In this document: positions 9,644-17,939 of the stretch, piece by piece
Layout: each line of letters begins with the position of its first letter
Position numbering within the stretch: position 1 is the stretch's first letter
Assembly: GCF_028023675.1 (NCBI RefSeq)
Contig: NZ_JAQIOZ010000006.1
Coordinates: 124,001-188,000 of the forward strand
Direction: 5' to 3'
DNA from: Primorskyibacter aestuariivivens
GTDB lineage: Bacteria > Pseudomonadota > Alphaproteobacteria > Rhodobacterales > Rhodobacteraceae
DNA length: 64,000 nt
The notes under the pieces: generated by a model
Database searches by the model: none
What the model was told of the DNA's origin: nothing
What the model saw: only the letters and a program-made list of their open reading frames with translations
Made by a program: the position numbers and the translations under genes

Positions 9644-10288
9644 ATGCGGCGCTTCGGGTTCTTTCGACATTGCGCGCCGCTTGCGATGATCCTTTTGGCC
9701 AGTGGTCTGCACGGCCAGCAAACGATCACAATGGACGATCTGGAGCCTGACAGGACCGGCGACAATTCTTTGGAACGCTGCCTGCTGGACCCTGAAGATT
9801 GTGCGCCCAGAACCGGAGGCGGCGCGCCGCCGGCACCTCCGCCGCCAGCCGAACCGGTCCCGGAGCCCGCGCTGCCGGACTGGAAAGAGCAGAGCTTCGA
9901 TTTTGGTCTGATCTCGCCCCCGGCGGGCGAAATGGCCGAGGCCAAGGTCCGTGTTCTTACGCTGGATTTCAGCTTTGACAAGGGATCGGCGCGCCCCGAT
10001 GCAGCGGGAATTGCCGAAATGATATTGCTGGGTGATGCGTTGCAGGGCGATCCCTATCCCGCGCATCGCTATGTCTTTGTGGGGCATTCTACCCCTGACG
10101 AAGGCCCCGAGGGCAGGGGCCTGTCCTTTCGGCGCGCGGCGCTGCTTGCGGATTTTGTGTCCCGGTTCGTCGGGCTGGAGCAGTACAGGTATCAGGTGGC
10201 CGGGCTGGTCGCCGCTGTGCCACTGATCAAAGACGCGCCCAATGACAAGCGGAACCGCCGCGTGGAGGTGATACTTGCGCCCCTATAG
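9644..10288 (+). CDS. Secreted OmpA-like protein with RTG-CX6C motif and proline-rich linker (paralogue 2)
   Basis: A 214-residue protein beginning MRRFGFFRHCAPL, with a signal peptide ending near LHGQQ. It repeats the DRTGDNSLERC motif with CX6C (CLLDPEDC), followed by a proline-rich linker at about 60-75 and a diverged OmpA-like domain (LDFSFDKGSARPDAAG ... VFVGHSTPDEG ... NRRVEVILAPL). The upstream part of the open frame from 9461 overlaps the previous gene and is not used. The OmpA domain is more diverged than those of its two neighbours, suggesting a distinct partner. Function unknown; a structural periplasmic role is inferred. Confidence 0.75.
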   Translation: MRRFGFFRHCAPLAMILLASGLHGQQTITMDDLEPDRTGDNSLERCLLDPEDCAPRTGGGAPPAPPPPAEPVPEPALPDWKEQSFDFGLISPPAGEMAEAKVRVLTLDFSFDKGSARPDAAGIAEMILLGDALQGDPYPAHRYVFVGHSTPDEGPEGRGLSFRRAALLADFVSRFVGLEQYRYQVAGLVAAVPLIKDAPNDKRNRRVEVILAPL

Positions 10289-10913
10289 AAATGATCGCTC
10301 CGTAATGCCTTTGTCTGTCCTGGCGTTCGTGCTGTCCATCGGAACGGCAAGCGCCGACACGGTGATCCCGCTTGAAGAAAAGGACATTGGCCGCACCGGT
10401 GGCAATGATCTGGAACGCTGCCTGCGCGGGGACGCGACCTGTGACGATGGCGGGGTCGATTTCACGCTGGATGATGTGATCAATCTCGGGATCGTGGATC
10501 ACGAAGAGGTGGCTGAAACCCCGGCCAGTGAAAGCGATACGCCACGCAACCGGACCGACCCGCTGCCATCTGTCGATCTCAACGTGGTTTTCGACTACAA
10601 ATCCACCGATATCCGCCCCGATCAGATGGGCCAGTTGCTTGACCTGGCGCAGGTGCTGCGCGGCGAGGATTTTGCCAATGTCATCCTTGTGTTCATGGGG
10701 CATACGGACGCCAAAGGCTCTGAAAGCTACAATCTCGATCTGTCCCGGCGCCGGGCTGAAAGCGTTGCGGCGTTCGTGGGGGATGTTGCGGACATACCGA
10801 ACCACCGCATTCGCACGAAGGGCTTTGGGTTTTCGCAATTGGCCGATCCTGCCAATCCCCTGAGCGAACGAAACAGGCGCGTTCAGTTGTTGCTGATACC
10901 GGGAGGCGCGTGA
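10275..10913 (+). CDS. Secreted OmpA-like protein with RTG-CX6C motif (paralogue 3)
   Basis: A 212-residue protein with a signal peptide ending GTASA and the sequence GRTGGNDLERC with CX6C (CLRGDATC). A block CDDGGVDFTLDDVINLGIV and an OmpA-like domain follow, both nearly matching the gene at 8982. The TTG start at 10275 gives a basic n-region (MRPYRNDR) and overlaps the previous gene by 14 nt; ATG at 10305 is the alternative. The similarity to paralogue 1 with the diverged paralogue 2 lying between them points to tandem duplication within an operon. Confidence 0.8.
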   Translation: MRPYRNDRSVMPLSVLAFVLSIGTASADTVIPLEEKDIGRTGGNDLERCLRGDATCDDGGVDFTLDDVINLGIVDHEEVAETPASESDTPRNRTDPLPSVDLNVVFDYKSTDIRPDQMGQLLDLAQVLRGEDFANVILVFMGHTDAKGSESYNLDLSRRRAESVAAFVGDVADIPNHRIRTKGFGFSQLADPANPLSERNRRVQLLLIPGGA

Positions 10914-10916
10914 TCC

Positions 10917-11240
10917 ATGACACGATCAACAGCATGTATTGCATGTCTTACCCTTGCCCTGATGCTGTTGCCGGTTGTGTCGGTGGCGCAAAGCGATCCC
11001 GTCACTATTCCGCCTGAGGACAGCACACCGGGCCGGACCGGCAACAACTCTCTGGAAACATGCCTGCGTAACCCTGAGGGCTGTCCGAATTTTTTCAAGG
11101 AGGACTATGCGGATCCGAATGCCGCCCCGACGCGCGGAGACGATGAGGCCCTGACGCCGGATGAAAAGCTGCAACGCTTTATCCAGCAATTCGAGTGCGG
11201 CGATACCGATGCCGGGATTTGCGTCGAGGCTGCGGAGTAG
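10917..11240 (+). CDS. Short secreted protein with RTG-CX6C motif, no OmpA domain (paralogue 4)
   Basis: A 107-residue protein with a clear signal peptide (CLTLALMLLPVVSVAQ) and the same block as its three upstream neighbours, GRTGNNSLETC with CLRNPEGC (CX6C). After this it keeps only an acidic tail with two more cysteines (FECGDTDAGIC) and no peptidoglycan-binding domain. It begins 3 nt after the preceding stop and closes the plus-strand run. Retention of the motif alone suggests the motif region is a functional unit separable from the OmpA domain. It could be a truncated duplicate, but the reading frame and signal peptide are intact. Confidence 0.7.
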   Translation: MTRSTACIACLTLALMLLPVVSVAQSDPVTIPPEDSTPGRTGNNSLETCLRNPEGCPNFFKEDYADPNAAPTRGDDEALTPDEKLQRFIQQFECGDTDAGICVEAAE

Positions 11241-11290
11241 GGCTCAACCGACTCTTGTAAACGTAGGAACCGGTTCCGATGCGAACCGCT

Positions 11291-12481
11291 TTAGTCGATC
11301 TTAAAGGGGCGCACCTGAAAGCCCGTCTCGACACCACCTGCCGCGACCGATCCATCTTCTTCCCCGGCACGCGCCGCGTCCACCGCTGCACGAAGCAACG
11401 CCTTGAGTATGTCTTCCGGGGTGCCCACAGGCGGTTCGCACAGATAGCCAATATGATTGGTGCCCTTCTCGTCTTCTGGCAGAACCTTGAGCCCATAACG
11501 TGAGCCCGGAGAAATCTCATATCGCGTCTGCCCCGACGCCAGCGCCACGGTCCTGAAGAACCGTCTCGGGATCGGCGTGAACCGTCCGGACGGTGCCAGT
11601 GCAAAGAAGAATGGCGTGCAGCTTGGCGGCAGGTCAGCGATCATCGCGACCTCGTCATCCACGCTCACCCGCCCGGGATAGACCGACAGGATCGGGTCCA
11701 GCTTATTGCGCGGGGCGGGCGTGGCCTTGCCAGTGAAATAGAACTCGCGTTGCATCTGGCTTAGCTGCTGCGGACGCTGGTCGCCGCCGGTCTCTGACAC
11801 CACGTCCTTGGTCACGCGTTTCATCATTACAGACACTTCGATGCCCGGTGTGGGGATGTGCCGCGCCAGCGCCCGGGCAAAGGGGGAATTGCCCTGTGTG
11901 CCGTCGCTGGCCACTGTGTCGGGCAGGGTGGCAAAGGCCACAAGCTGGTCGCCCTGCGCCTGCACCACGGCCAGACCCCGCGTGACATTGGCCGTTCGCC
12001 CCTCGGCGCGGGCCTCGGCCATCAGCTGTTCGGCAAAGGGATTGTTGCGACAGGCGTCCAGAAAGATGAGCGAGACAGGCACCGGCGTCAGCGCATCCAT
12101 GATTTGATCAAGCGCAATGCCCTCACGCGCAATCGCCGCCGCCGAGTTCAGCCGCGCATCCACCGGCATCAGGTAATTCACCCGCTCATATTGAATGCCA
12201 TGCCCCGCGAAATAGACTGCCGCCACATCCGCGGTCATCGCCGCCCTGGTAAAGGCGTCCAGCGCCTCGCCCATGGCGTCTTCGGTCAGGTCGGTCAATG
12301 CCGTGACCTCGAACCCCGTGGCGCGCAGGCTGTCCGAGATCAGCACCGCGTCATTGGCGGCATTTGGGAGCACGCCGATCCGCTCATAGCCGGAGTTGCC
12401 GATCACAAGCGCGATGCGTTCTTCAGCAAGGGCGGGAAAGGCCAGCATTAAGAACGCGGAGAGCAGGGCAATCAGGCGCAT
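11291..12481 (-). CDS. Secreted caspase-family (peptidase C14) protein
   Basis: A 396-residue protein with a signal peptide ending FPALA and a caspase-like domain at about 20-240. The catalytic dyad is visible as H94 (VYFAGHGIQ) and C144 (LDACRNNPF), and the substrate-side strand begins RIALVIGNSGYE. The C-terminal 150 residues are a separate, unrecognised region ending GFQVRPFKID. The frame is open to an ATG at 12499, but an AAAAGGA sequence 8 nt before the ATG at 12481 favours the latter. It is convergent with the OmpA-like genes and divergent from the second ClpP-fold gene. Bacterial caspase-like peptidases often prefer basic P1 residues; here specificity is unknown. Confidence 0.85.
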   Translation of the reverse strand: MRLIALLSAFLMLAFPALAEERIALVIGNSGYERIGVLPNAANDAVLISDSLRATGFEVTALTDLTEDAMGEALDAFTRAAMTADVAAVYFAGHGIQYERVNYLMPVDARLNSAAAIAREGIALDQIMDALTPVPVSLIFLDACRNNPFAEQLMAEARAEGRTANVTRGLAVVQAQGDQLVAFATLPDTVASDGTQGNSPFARALARHIPTPGIEVSVMMKRVTKDVVSETGGDQRPQQLSQMQREFYFTGKATPAPRNKLDPILSVYPGRVSVDDEVAMIADLPPSCTPFFFALAPSGRFTPIPRRFFRTVALASGQTRYEISPGSRYGLKVLPEDEKGTNHIGYLCEPPVGTPEDILKALLRAAVDAARAGEEDGSVAAGGVETGFQVRPFKID

Positions 12482-12555
12482 GGGCAATGTCCTTTTCATT
12501 CAATCGGTTTGCCACCATCGTGGCGGGGAAATCGGGAACAGACAAGGTGGCCATT

Positions 12556-13590
12556 ATGCGTGTGAACAGGTTTCTATGTGCGGTCCTTGCTGCCGTAGCA
12601 CCGGTGCTGGCAACAGCTGCGCCCATGGTCTTCGACCACGGCTGCATCGGCAACGCGGTCGAGGGCTGTTATCTGGTCGGTGTGGGCGAGATTAGTCGCG
12701 ATACACCCGAGGAATTGGCGGCTTTCATTGATGTCCAAGGGGTCGAAGGTAACCAGATCCTGCTCGACAGCAATGGCGGCAACCTGGGCGCCGGGATTCG
12801 GATGGGCCGCATCATTCGTGAGAATGACATGACGGCCATCGTTGGCGCGGTCGAGCCGCGCAAGCCCGGCGGGCGGTTCCCGTTGGATTTGCCAACCGCC
12901 GGCACCTGTGCCAGCGCCTGCGCCTATGCCTTTCTGGGTGGCACCACCCGGCGGCTGGCCAAGGGCTCAAAGCTGGGCTTTCACCAGTTCTACATGGGCG
13001 TGCAGGGGGCCAGTTCCTCGGCCCAACAGGTCTCGGGCCAGTTGGTCAGCTATCTCGTGGAAATGGGGGTGGACCCGCGCATCTTTGCGAAGGCCAGTTC
13101 GCAAGGGGCAGAGAGCATGTACTGGGTTCCCGAGGACGAGGCCGAAAGCTTCGACCTGATCACTCCCTATGGATACGATGATTTCTTTCTTGAACCCTAT
13201 GGCAAAGGTGTCGTCGCCGCTGCCAAGCGCAAGACGCCCACCGGGCCCTACGATCTCGTTCATCAGGTCACGGCCTACTGTCGCAAGGGTACAGCCACGC
13301 TGCTGTTTACCGCCGATTTCGCGCCCGAGCGAAGCAGTACCTTCAACTTGTCTCTGGACGGTCGAAAGCGTGTGATCAATGCAGCGAAAGTGGCATCGCG
13401 TAGAACCGATAATGCGGGTTATCTTGAAGTGCGCCTGTCGTCGAAAGATGCCGTAGATCTGACAAAAGCCACTCTTGTCGAAACCTATTTTGACTATTCC
13501 CGCGCCGAGGGCTGGGGCTATGGCACCCGTCTCGAACTCAACGACATGGATCGCAAGATGCTCGACGCCGCCTTCCGTCTCTGCCTGTAG
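12556..13590 (+). CDS. Secreted ClpP/crotonase-fold protein
   Basis: A 344-residue protein with a signal peptide ending APVLATAA. The ClpP-like core has DSNGGNLGAG at 71-80, the likely nucleophile S120 inside C118-A-S-A-C122, and H143 in LGFHQFY. This is the same arrangement as in the protein starting at 7297. The C-terminal part, about 230-344, is not recognised. The frame is open upstream to 12364, but that stretch overlaps the divergent caspase gene; ATG at 12556 starts the signal peptide. Its TAG stop lies within a palindromic repeat. Probably periplasmic; whether it is a protease is inferred from fold residues only. Confidence 0.75.
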   Translation: MRVNRFLCAVLAAVAPVLATAAPMVFDHGCIGNAVEGCYLVGVGEISRDTPEELAAFIDVQGVEGNQILLDSNGGNLGAGIRMGRIIRENDMTAIVGAVEPRKPGGRFPLDLPTAGTCASACAYAFLGGTTRRLAKGSKLGFHQFYMGVQGASSSAQQVSGQLVSYLVEMGVDPRIFAKASSQGAESMYWVPEDEAESFDLITPYGYDDFFLEPYGKGVVAAAKRKTPTGPYDLVHQVTAYCRKGTATLLFTADFAPERSSTFNLSLDGRKRVINAAKVASRRTDNAGYLEVRLSSKDAVDLTKATLVETYFDYSRAEGWGYGTRLELNDMDRKMLDAAFRLCL

Positions 13591-13611
13591 GGTGCGCATT
13601 CACTGCGCACC
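13587..13611 (+). repeat. Palindromic repeat copy A, supplying the stop codon of the ClpP-fold gene
   Basis: GTA followed by an inverted repeat with arms GGTGCGCA and TGCGCACC around TTCAC. Positions 13587-13609 are identical over 23 nt to the reverse complement of 60671-60693. The TAG stop of the upstream gene is part of the repeat. It could also act as a transcription stop between the two convergent genes. Confidence 0.75.
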
Positions 13612-13615
13612 GCCC

Positions 13616-14641
13616 CTATTTAAACAGATCGCTCTGCCCCGGAGCCTTTGGCGCGGCCATTCCCAGATGGGTCCAGGCCTTCTGCGCCAGCATCCGCCCG
13701 CGCGGGGTGCGCTGGATCAGCCCCTGTTGCAGCAGGTAGGGCTCGATCACCTCTTCCAGCGCATCGCGGCTTTCCGACAGCGCCGCTGAGAGCGTTTCAA
13801 TCCCAACGGGCCCGCCCGCGTAGTTTTCGGCAATGAGCCGCAGGTACCTCCGGTCCGCCCCATCAAGGCCCAGCTTGTCCACCCCCAGCCGGGTCAGCGC
13901 ATTATCCGCCAGGTCCTGCGTGATCCGCCCGTCGCCATCGACCACGGCGAAATCCACCACCCGGCGCAACAGACGCCCGGCGATCCGCGGTGTGCCGCGC
14001 GCGCGGCGTGCAATTTCGCGCGCACCGCCTGTATCGGCAGGAACGCCCAGCTTGGTGGCGTTGCGGGTGACGATCTCGAAAAGCTCATCCACCGTATAGA
14101 ACTGCAGCCGCGTGGGGATGCCGAACCGGTCGCGCAACGGCGTGGTAAGCAGGCCCAGGCGTGTCGTTGCCCCCACCAGCGTGAAGGGCTGCAATTCGAT
14201 CCGGACGGTGCGCGCCGCTGGCCCTTCGCCGATCACGAGGTCCAGCTCGAAATCCTCCATTGCGGGATACAGCACTTCCTCGACCGAGGGGTTCAGCCGG
14301 TGAATCTCGTCGATGAAAAGCACATCGCGCGCCTCCAGATTGGTCAGGATCGCCGCCAGGTCGCCCGCCTTGGCCAGCACCGGGCCGGAGGTCATGCGGA
14401 AATTCACCCCCAGCTCGCGCGCCATGATCTGCGCCAGTGTGGTTTTGCCCAGACCGGGCGGGCCGTGAAACAACGTGTGGTCCATCGCCTCGCCACGTTG
14501 GCGGGCGGACTGGATGAATACGCGAAGGTTGGCGCGTGCCTCGGCCTGTCCAATGAAATCGCCAAGTTGTTGGGGGCGCAGCGCACGGTCATTGTCCCCG
14601 GTCATCGTTTCCGGGCGCAGGGTGGGGTCCGGTTCGTTCAT
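13616..14641 (-). CDS. ruvB: Holliday junction branch migration ATPase RuvB
   Basis: A 341-residue AAA+ motor of the RuvABC resolvasome. The N-terminal ATPase domain shows [12 protein letters not shown], Walker A GPPGLGKT at 60-67 and Walker [10 protein letters not shown]. The sensor-type [19 protein letters not shown] and the C-terminal winged helix ([15 protein letters not shown]) follow. Its ATG overlaps the ruvA stop by 4 nt, indicating translational coupling in a ruvC-ruvA-ruvB operon. It drives branch migration by rotating DNA through RuvA. Confidence 0.97.
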   Translation of the reverse strand: MNEPDPTLRPETMTGDNDRALRPQQLGDFIGQAEARANLRVFIQSARQRGEAMDHTLFHGPPGLGKTTLAQIMARELGVNFRMTSGPVLAKAGDLAAILTNLEARDVLFIDEIHRLNPSVEEVLYPAMEDFELDLVIGEGPAARTVRIELQPFTLVGATTRLGLLTTPLRDRFGIPTRLQFYTVDELFEIVTRNATKLGVPADTGGAREIARRARGTPRIAGRLLRRVVDFAVVDGDGRITQDLADNALTRLGVDKLGLDGADRRYLRLIAENYAGGPVGIETLSAALSESRDALEEVIEPYLLQQGLIQRTPRGRMLAQKAWTHLGMAAPKAPGQSDLFK

Positions 14642-15312
14642 TGCGCCGGGGCCAGCAGTTTGAGCGCCGCGCGGATCAGCGCCGCAGTGTCCGCCTCGGG
14701 CGCGTCGCCCGCCGCCTGTGCCACGGCGCTGGCGGCTTCACCCGGGCCGTAGCCCAGGTTGCCCAGGGCTGACAGCGCTTCGGCCTGAGCATTGCCATTG
14801 TCGGCAACAGGGGGCGCAGCGGACATCGTCGGGGACGCGACCGGCTCAATCACCTCAGCCCCGCTATCGGCCGGCGCTGCAGCGGGTCTCGCCGCACCCA
14901 TGGCCATGATGGTCGGGGCCTTGTCCTTCAACTCGTTGACGACGCGCTGCGCCGTCTTGGGACCGATCCCCTTGGCGGCTTTGATCGCGTTCCAATCACC
15001 CAGCGCGATGGCCCGGCTCACGCCTTCGGGTCCCAGCGTGCCCTGAATGGCCAGCGCGGCCTTGGCCCCCACGCCCTGCACGGTGAGCAGCAAGCGGTGC
15101 CATTCCTTTTCTACCAGCGAGGTGAAGCCATAAAGCTGCAACAGGTCCTCACGCACCATCAGGTCGGTGTAAAGCGCCACCGCTTCACCCGGGCCGGGCA
15201 GGGCGGCAAGGGTGCGCTCCGAGCAATAGACCACATAGCCAACACCGCGCACATCGATCAGCACATGATCGTCACCGCGATAGTCGATCCGGCCTGAGAG
15301 CTTACCGATCAT
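14638..15312 (-). CDS. ruvA: Holliday junction-binding protein RuvA
   Basis: A 224-residue protein starting [15 protein letters not shown], as RuvA does. Domain I (OB fold) spans about 1-65. Domain II has helix-hairpin-helix elements around [14 protein letters not shown] and [21 protein letters not shown]. Domain III at the C-terminus ([19 protein letters not shown]) contacts RuvB. The linker between II and III, about residues 135-170, is long and rich in alanine and proline. It overlaps both ruvC and ruvB by 4 nt. Confidence 0.96.
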   Translation of the reverse strand: MIGKLSGRIDYRGDDHVLIDVRGVGYVVYCSERTLAALPGPGEAVALYTDLMVREDLLQLYGFTSLVEKEWHRLLLTVQGVGAKAALAIQGTLGPEGVSRAIALGDWNAIKAAKGIGPKTAQRVVNELKDKAPTIMAMGAARPAAAPADSGAEVIEPVASPTMSAAPPVADNGNAQAEALSALGNLGYGPGEAASAVAQAAGDAPEADTAALIRAALKLLAPAQ

Positions 15313-15809
15313 GACGCGCGCACCTCCCGCATTCGTGTTGCGGGCGATTGTGCATAAAAGGCGTGGGTGATGGCAATCGCCAGCGCATCCGCCGCGTCCG
15401 GCCCTGCCAGTGTCACGCCGGGCAACTGCATCTTTACCATGTGCTCGATCTGTTTCTTGTCGGCGTGGCCGACGCCTACCACCGTCTTCTTGACCGCGTT
15501 GGGGGCGTATTCACCCACTGTCAGCCCCGCCTGTGCGGGCACCAGAAGCGCGATGCCCCGTGCCTGGCCCAGTTTCAGCGTCGCCACCGCGTCCTTGTTC
15601 ACAAATGTCTGCTCGACAGCGGCCGTGGTGGGGGCGAAACGCTCGATGACCTCGGTCAATTGGCGGTGAAGCGAGACCAGTCGCAGCGCAAGATCGCCGC
15701 CGGTCGAGTGGCAAATGCCGTTTGCGACGTGGCTGAGTCGGCTCCCCGAGACGTCGATCACGCCCCATCCGAGGTTTCGTAACCCCGGATCAATGCCCAG
15801 TACCCGCAT
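15309..15809 (-). CDS. ruvC: Holliday junction resolvase RuvC
   Basis: A 166-residue endonuclease with an RNase H-like fold. The four acidic catalytic residues are present: D7 ([12 protein letters not shown]), E66 (AVEQTFV), D138 and D141 ([11 protein letters not shown]). The open frame extends to 16061, but the ATG at 15809 gives the standard RuvC N-terminus MRVLGIDPG. It is the first gene of ruvC-ruvA-ruvB, and its stop overlaps the ruvA start by 4 nt. Confidence 0.96.
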   Translation of the reverse strand: MRVLGIDPGLRNLGWGVIDVSGSRLSHVANGICHSTGGDLALRLVSLHRQLTEVIERFAPTTAAVEQTFVNKDAVATLKLGQARGIALLVPAQAGLTVGEYAPNAVKKTVVGVGHADKKQIEHMVKMQLPGVTLAGPDAADALAIAITHAFYAQSPATRMREVRAS

Positions 15810-16129
15810 GGCTGCCCCTGATGTTGCTTTTTTGCGTCGGTAGCACGAAACGGGAACAAACGCCAAGCGAAACCTTTTGTGATGTCCGTTTGCGACATGG
15901 GGTTTCCACGGGCGACATTGTCGGGAAAATTGCGCCGCTGCGGAGCCGAAAAGCGACATGCTGCAACTGCGAATTGCATTGATATTTAAAGAAAATGCGC
16001 CGATTTCAGCTATGTCGTATTTGCATGTGACCCATGCAAAAATCGCTATTGTTAGCGGCATATGTGCCTATTAATTGCGCTCTATCGAAACACCGCGCCC
16101 CCGGGCGCCTTCAGCTAGGGAAAAGAGAT
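15810..16129. other. Intergenic region between divergent ruvC and the DUF1127 gene
   Basis: 320 nt with no convincing gene. An open frame starts at 16034 but only becomes protein-like from 16130. The region is AT-richer than its surroundings (GATATTTAAAGAAAATG near 15989) and holds a perfect 7-nt inverted repeat at 16021-16039. It probably carries the promoters of both flanking genes. Confidence 0.5.
16021..16039. promoter_or_regulatory. Candidate operator upstream of the DUF1127 gene
   Basis: TTGCATG, spacer TGACC, CATGCAA: a perfect inverted repeat with 7-nt arms, about 90 nt before the DUF1127 gene. The arm length and spacing suit a dimeric regulator. No regulator can be named. Confidence 0.35.
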
Positions 16130-16351
16130 ATGGCTGCATATGACCTCACCCGCTCGCAGTTTGCATCTGCTGGCATCGCCACCTTCGCCGGCCGTATCGG
16201 CGCTGGCATCGTATCCGTCTGGACCGCACTGGCCGACTGGAACGACGCCCGTCAGACCCGCAAGGCGCTGAGCGCACTGAGCGATCACGAACTGGACGAT
16301 ATCGGCATGGTCCGCGGTGACATTGACACCGTTGCGCGCCGCAACTGGTAA
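16130..16351 (+). CDS. DUF1127 domain protein
   Basis: A 73-residue protein whose C-terminal half, WNDARQTRKALSALSDHELDDIGM followed by DIDTVARR, is the DUF1127 motif. This basic short domain is common in alphaproteobacterial stress-related and RNA-binding small proteins. The ATG at 16130 is preceded by AGGGAAAAGAG and starts MAAYDLTRSQF. It stands alone, followed by a strong terminator. Some DUF1127 proteins in Rhodobacter and Agrobacterium have been connected to RNA turnover; here the exact role is unknown. Confidence 0.85.
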   Translation: MAAYDLTRSQFASAGIATFAGRIGAGIVSVWTALADWNDARQTRKALSALSDHELDDIGMVRGDIDTVARRNW

Positions 16352-16373
16352 GCATCCGGCAATCGCCAAAAAG

Positions 16374-16408
16374 AAAGGCCGCATCCTGAGCAGGGATGCG
16401 GCCTTTTG
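16374..16408 (+). terminator. Rho-independent terminator after the DUF1127 gene
   Basis: Perfect 13-nt arms AAAGGCCGCATCC and GGGATGCGGCCTTT (12-13 pairs) around TGAGCA, followed by a short T tract. It begins about 22 nt after the stop codon and is probably usable in both directions. Confidence 0.85.
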
Positions 16409-16526
16409 TATTGGGAGCGTGGCAATCAAACATGCAGCGTGGGGTGCATGTTGAAAACGACGCCTCTGCCCCCAAAATCAGGAAAATGGTGTTGCTGACC
16501 CAGCGGCTGCGACTGCACGCTGCATG

Positions 16527-16868
16527 TCAGACGAAATTGGCAAAGAACCCAGCGAAACGCTGTGTGATCGGATCGATCTGCATCATCCAGGCACCGGCAC
16601 GTTCGAATGCCATACCGTCCTGAAGGATCTGCAAGCGGTCGTCGTAACGCTCCGGGCCTTGTGCGGCGAGCAGAAACCCTTTGAATGCGAAAAAGCTGAA
16701 CGCAACCAGAAAAAGGCCTTTGAACGGGATAGCAGAGATGCGGGCCGTGGGGCGTTCGCGCACCACGCCGACAGCGTCGATATATTTTCGGGATCCGCGC
16801 GCAAGACGTCGGTTTCGGCGGGAGATCTTGCGCACGCGTTTGTCGAAATGTGAGAGCGTATCCGACAT
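16527..16868 (-). CDS. Conserved-looking small membrane protein, unrecognised
   Basis: A 113-residue protein with a strongly basic N-terminus (KRVRKISRRNRRLARGSRKY), one hydrophobic segment at about 48-68 (FKGLFLVAFSFFAFKGFLLAA) and a soluble tail (GPERYDDRLQILQDG). The ATG at 16868 follows AGAGG by a suitable distance. The composition suggests an inner-membrane protein with a basic cytoplasmic face. It lies downstream of prmA on the same strand with a gap of about 100 nt between them. I do not recognise a family. Confidence 0.6.
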   Translation of the reverse strand: MSDTLSHFDKRVRKISRRNRRLARGSRKYIDAVGVVRERPTARISAIPFKGLFLVAFSFFAFKGFLLAAQGPERYDDRLQILQDGMAFERAGAWMMQIDPITQRFAGFFANFV

Positions 16869-16974
16869 GGCAACCTCTAGAATCTGGCCCCCACCAGATT
16901 AGGATTCCAAGCTAAGTTCGAATTGTGGCAATTTCGGGGCAAACGCCGCAAATTGGATGCAAAAGCAGCTAAAA

Positions 16975-17847
16975 TCAGCCCATTTTGGTCAACGTCAGCG
17001 TTGTCCACTCAACAATCTCTTCGCGATGGACAAGATTGATCCCGTTTTCTGCATAAACCTCGATCACCTCGTCGGCCTGCTCATTCAAGATGCCCGAGAG
17101 AATCGCATGGCCGCCGGGTTGCAAATGGGAAGCCATGTCAGGTGCGAGTGCGATGAGCGGGGCTTTCAGGATATTCGCGAAGACCAGATCAAAAGGCGCT
17201 GCTGCGGCCAAGCTGGCGTGATCGAATCCCGTCGCTTCCAGACAGATCACGCGCCCCTGCAGATCGTTGGCTGTGACATTGGCCTCGGCCACCTCAACAG
17301 CGACTTCGTCAATATCCGAGGCCAGCACCGGGTTGGGCCAGATACGCGCGGCGGCCATTGCAAGGACGGCAGTGCCGCAGCCGATATCAGCCACGCTTTG
17401 ACCAACAAAGCCGCCACTGGCGAGCCGGTCCAGCGCCCTCAGACAACCCAGCGTCGTGCCATGGTGCCCGGTGCCAAAGGCCATTGCCGCTTCGATCAGC
17501 AACGGCTCGGCCCCCTCGGGCACCTTGTCGGCATCGTGGCTGCCATAAACAAAAAACCGCCCTGCCTCGACCGGGGCAAGCTCGCGTTTGACCTTGGCCA
17601 CCCAGTCGGTTTCGGGAAGCTCCGAAATCACGAAAGCTTTCGCACCAAAAGCCGATGCCAACACTGCCAACGCGGTCTCATCCGGGCGCTCGGTAAAATA
17701 GCCGCCGATTTCCCAAAGCCCCGAGCCGTCCTCCATCTCGAACACGCCAATGCCCGTGGGTTCGGGCACAAGCCGTTCCATGGCCAGCCCAAGCGCTTCG
17801 GCCTGTTCCTTGCCGGTGAGAGTTGTGAAAGCGGTGAAGGTGGGCAT
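16975..17847 (-). CDS. prmA: Ribosomal protein L11 methyltransferase
   Basis: A 290-residue SAM-dependent methyltransferase. The N-terminal substrate-binding part (1-110) carries no catalytic motif. The catalytic domain begins with EAAMAFGTGHHGTTLGCL, diagnostic of PrmA, followed by SAM motif I VADIGCGTAVLAMAAA and the NILKAPLIALAPDM segment. PrmA trimethylates lysines and the N-terminus of ribosomal protein L11. It is a single gene between an MFS transporter gene and a small membrane protein gene on the same strand. Confidence 0.92.
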   Translation of the reverse strand: MPTFTAFTTLTGKEQAEALGLAMERLVPEPTGIGVFEMEDGSGLWEIGGYFTERPDETALAVLASAFGAKAFVISELPETDWVAKVKRELAPVEAGRFFVYGSHDADKVPEGAEPLLIEAAMAFGTGHHGTTLGCLRALDRLASGGFVGQSVADIGCGTAVLAMAAARIWPNPVLASDIDEVAVEVAEANVTANDLQGRVICLEATGFDHASLAAAAPFDLVFANILKAPLIALAPDMASHLQPGGHAILSGILNEQADEVIEVYAENGINLVHREEIVEWTTLTLTKMG

Positions 17848-17939
17848 GACGCAGCTCCTGAAAGGCTTGCCGGGTCTCTAGGCGCAGGGCGCGTGTGTTG
17901 CAAGTGGCGGCGTTTCCGCCCGCATCGCCATAAGCAGGA

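Noticed and set aside
16034-16129. Upstream extension of the DUF1127 frame ([15 protein letters not shown]...)
   Set aside because: The ATG at 16034 lies within the palindrome at 16021-16039 and the translation is unlike DUF1127 proteins; a good ribosome-binding site precedes the ATG at 16130.
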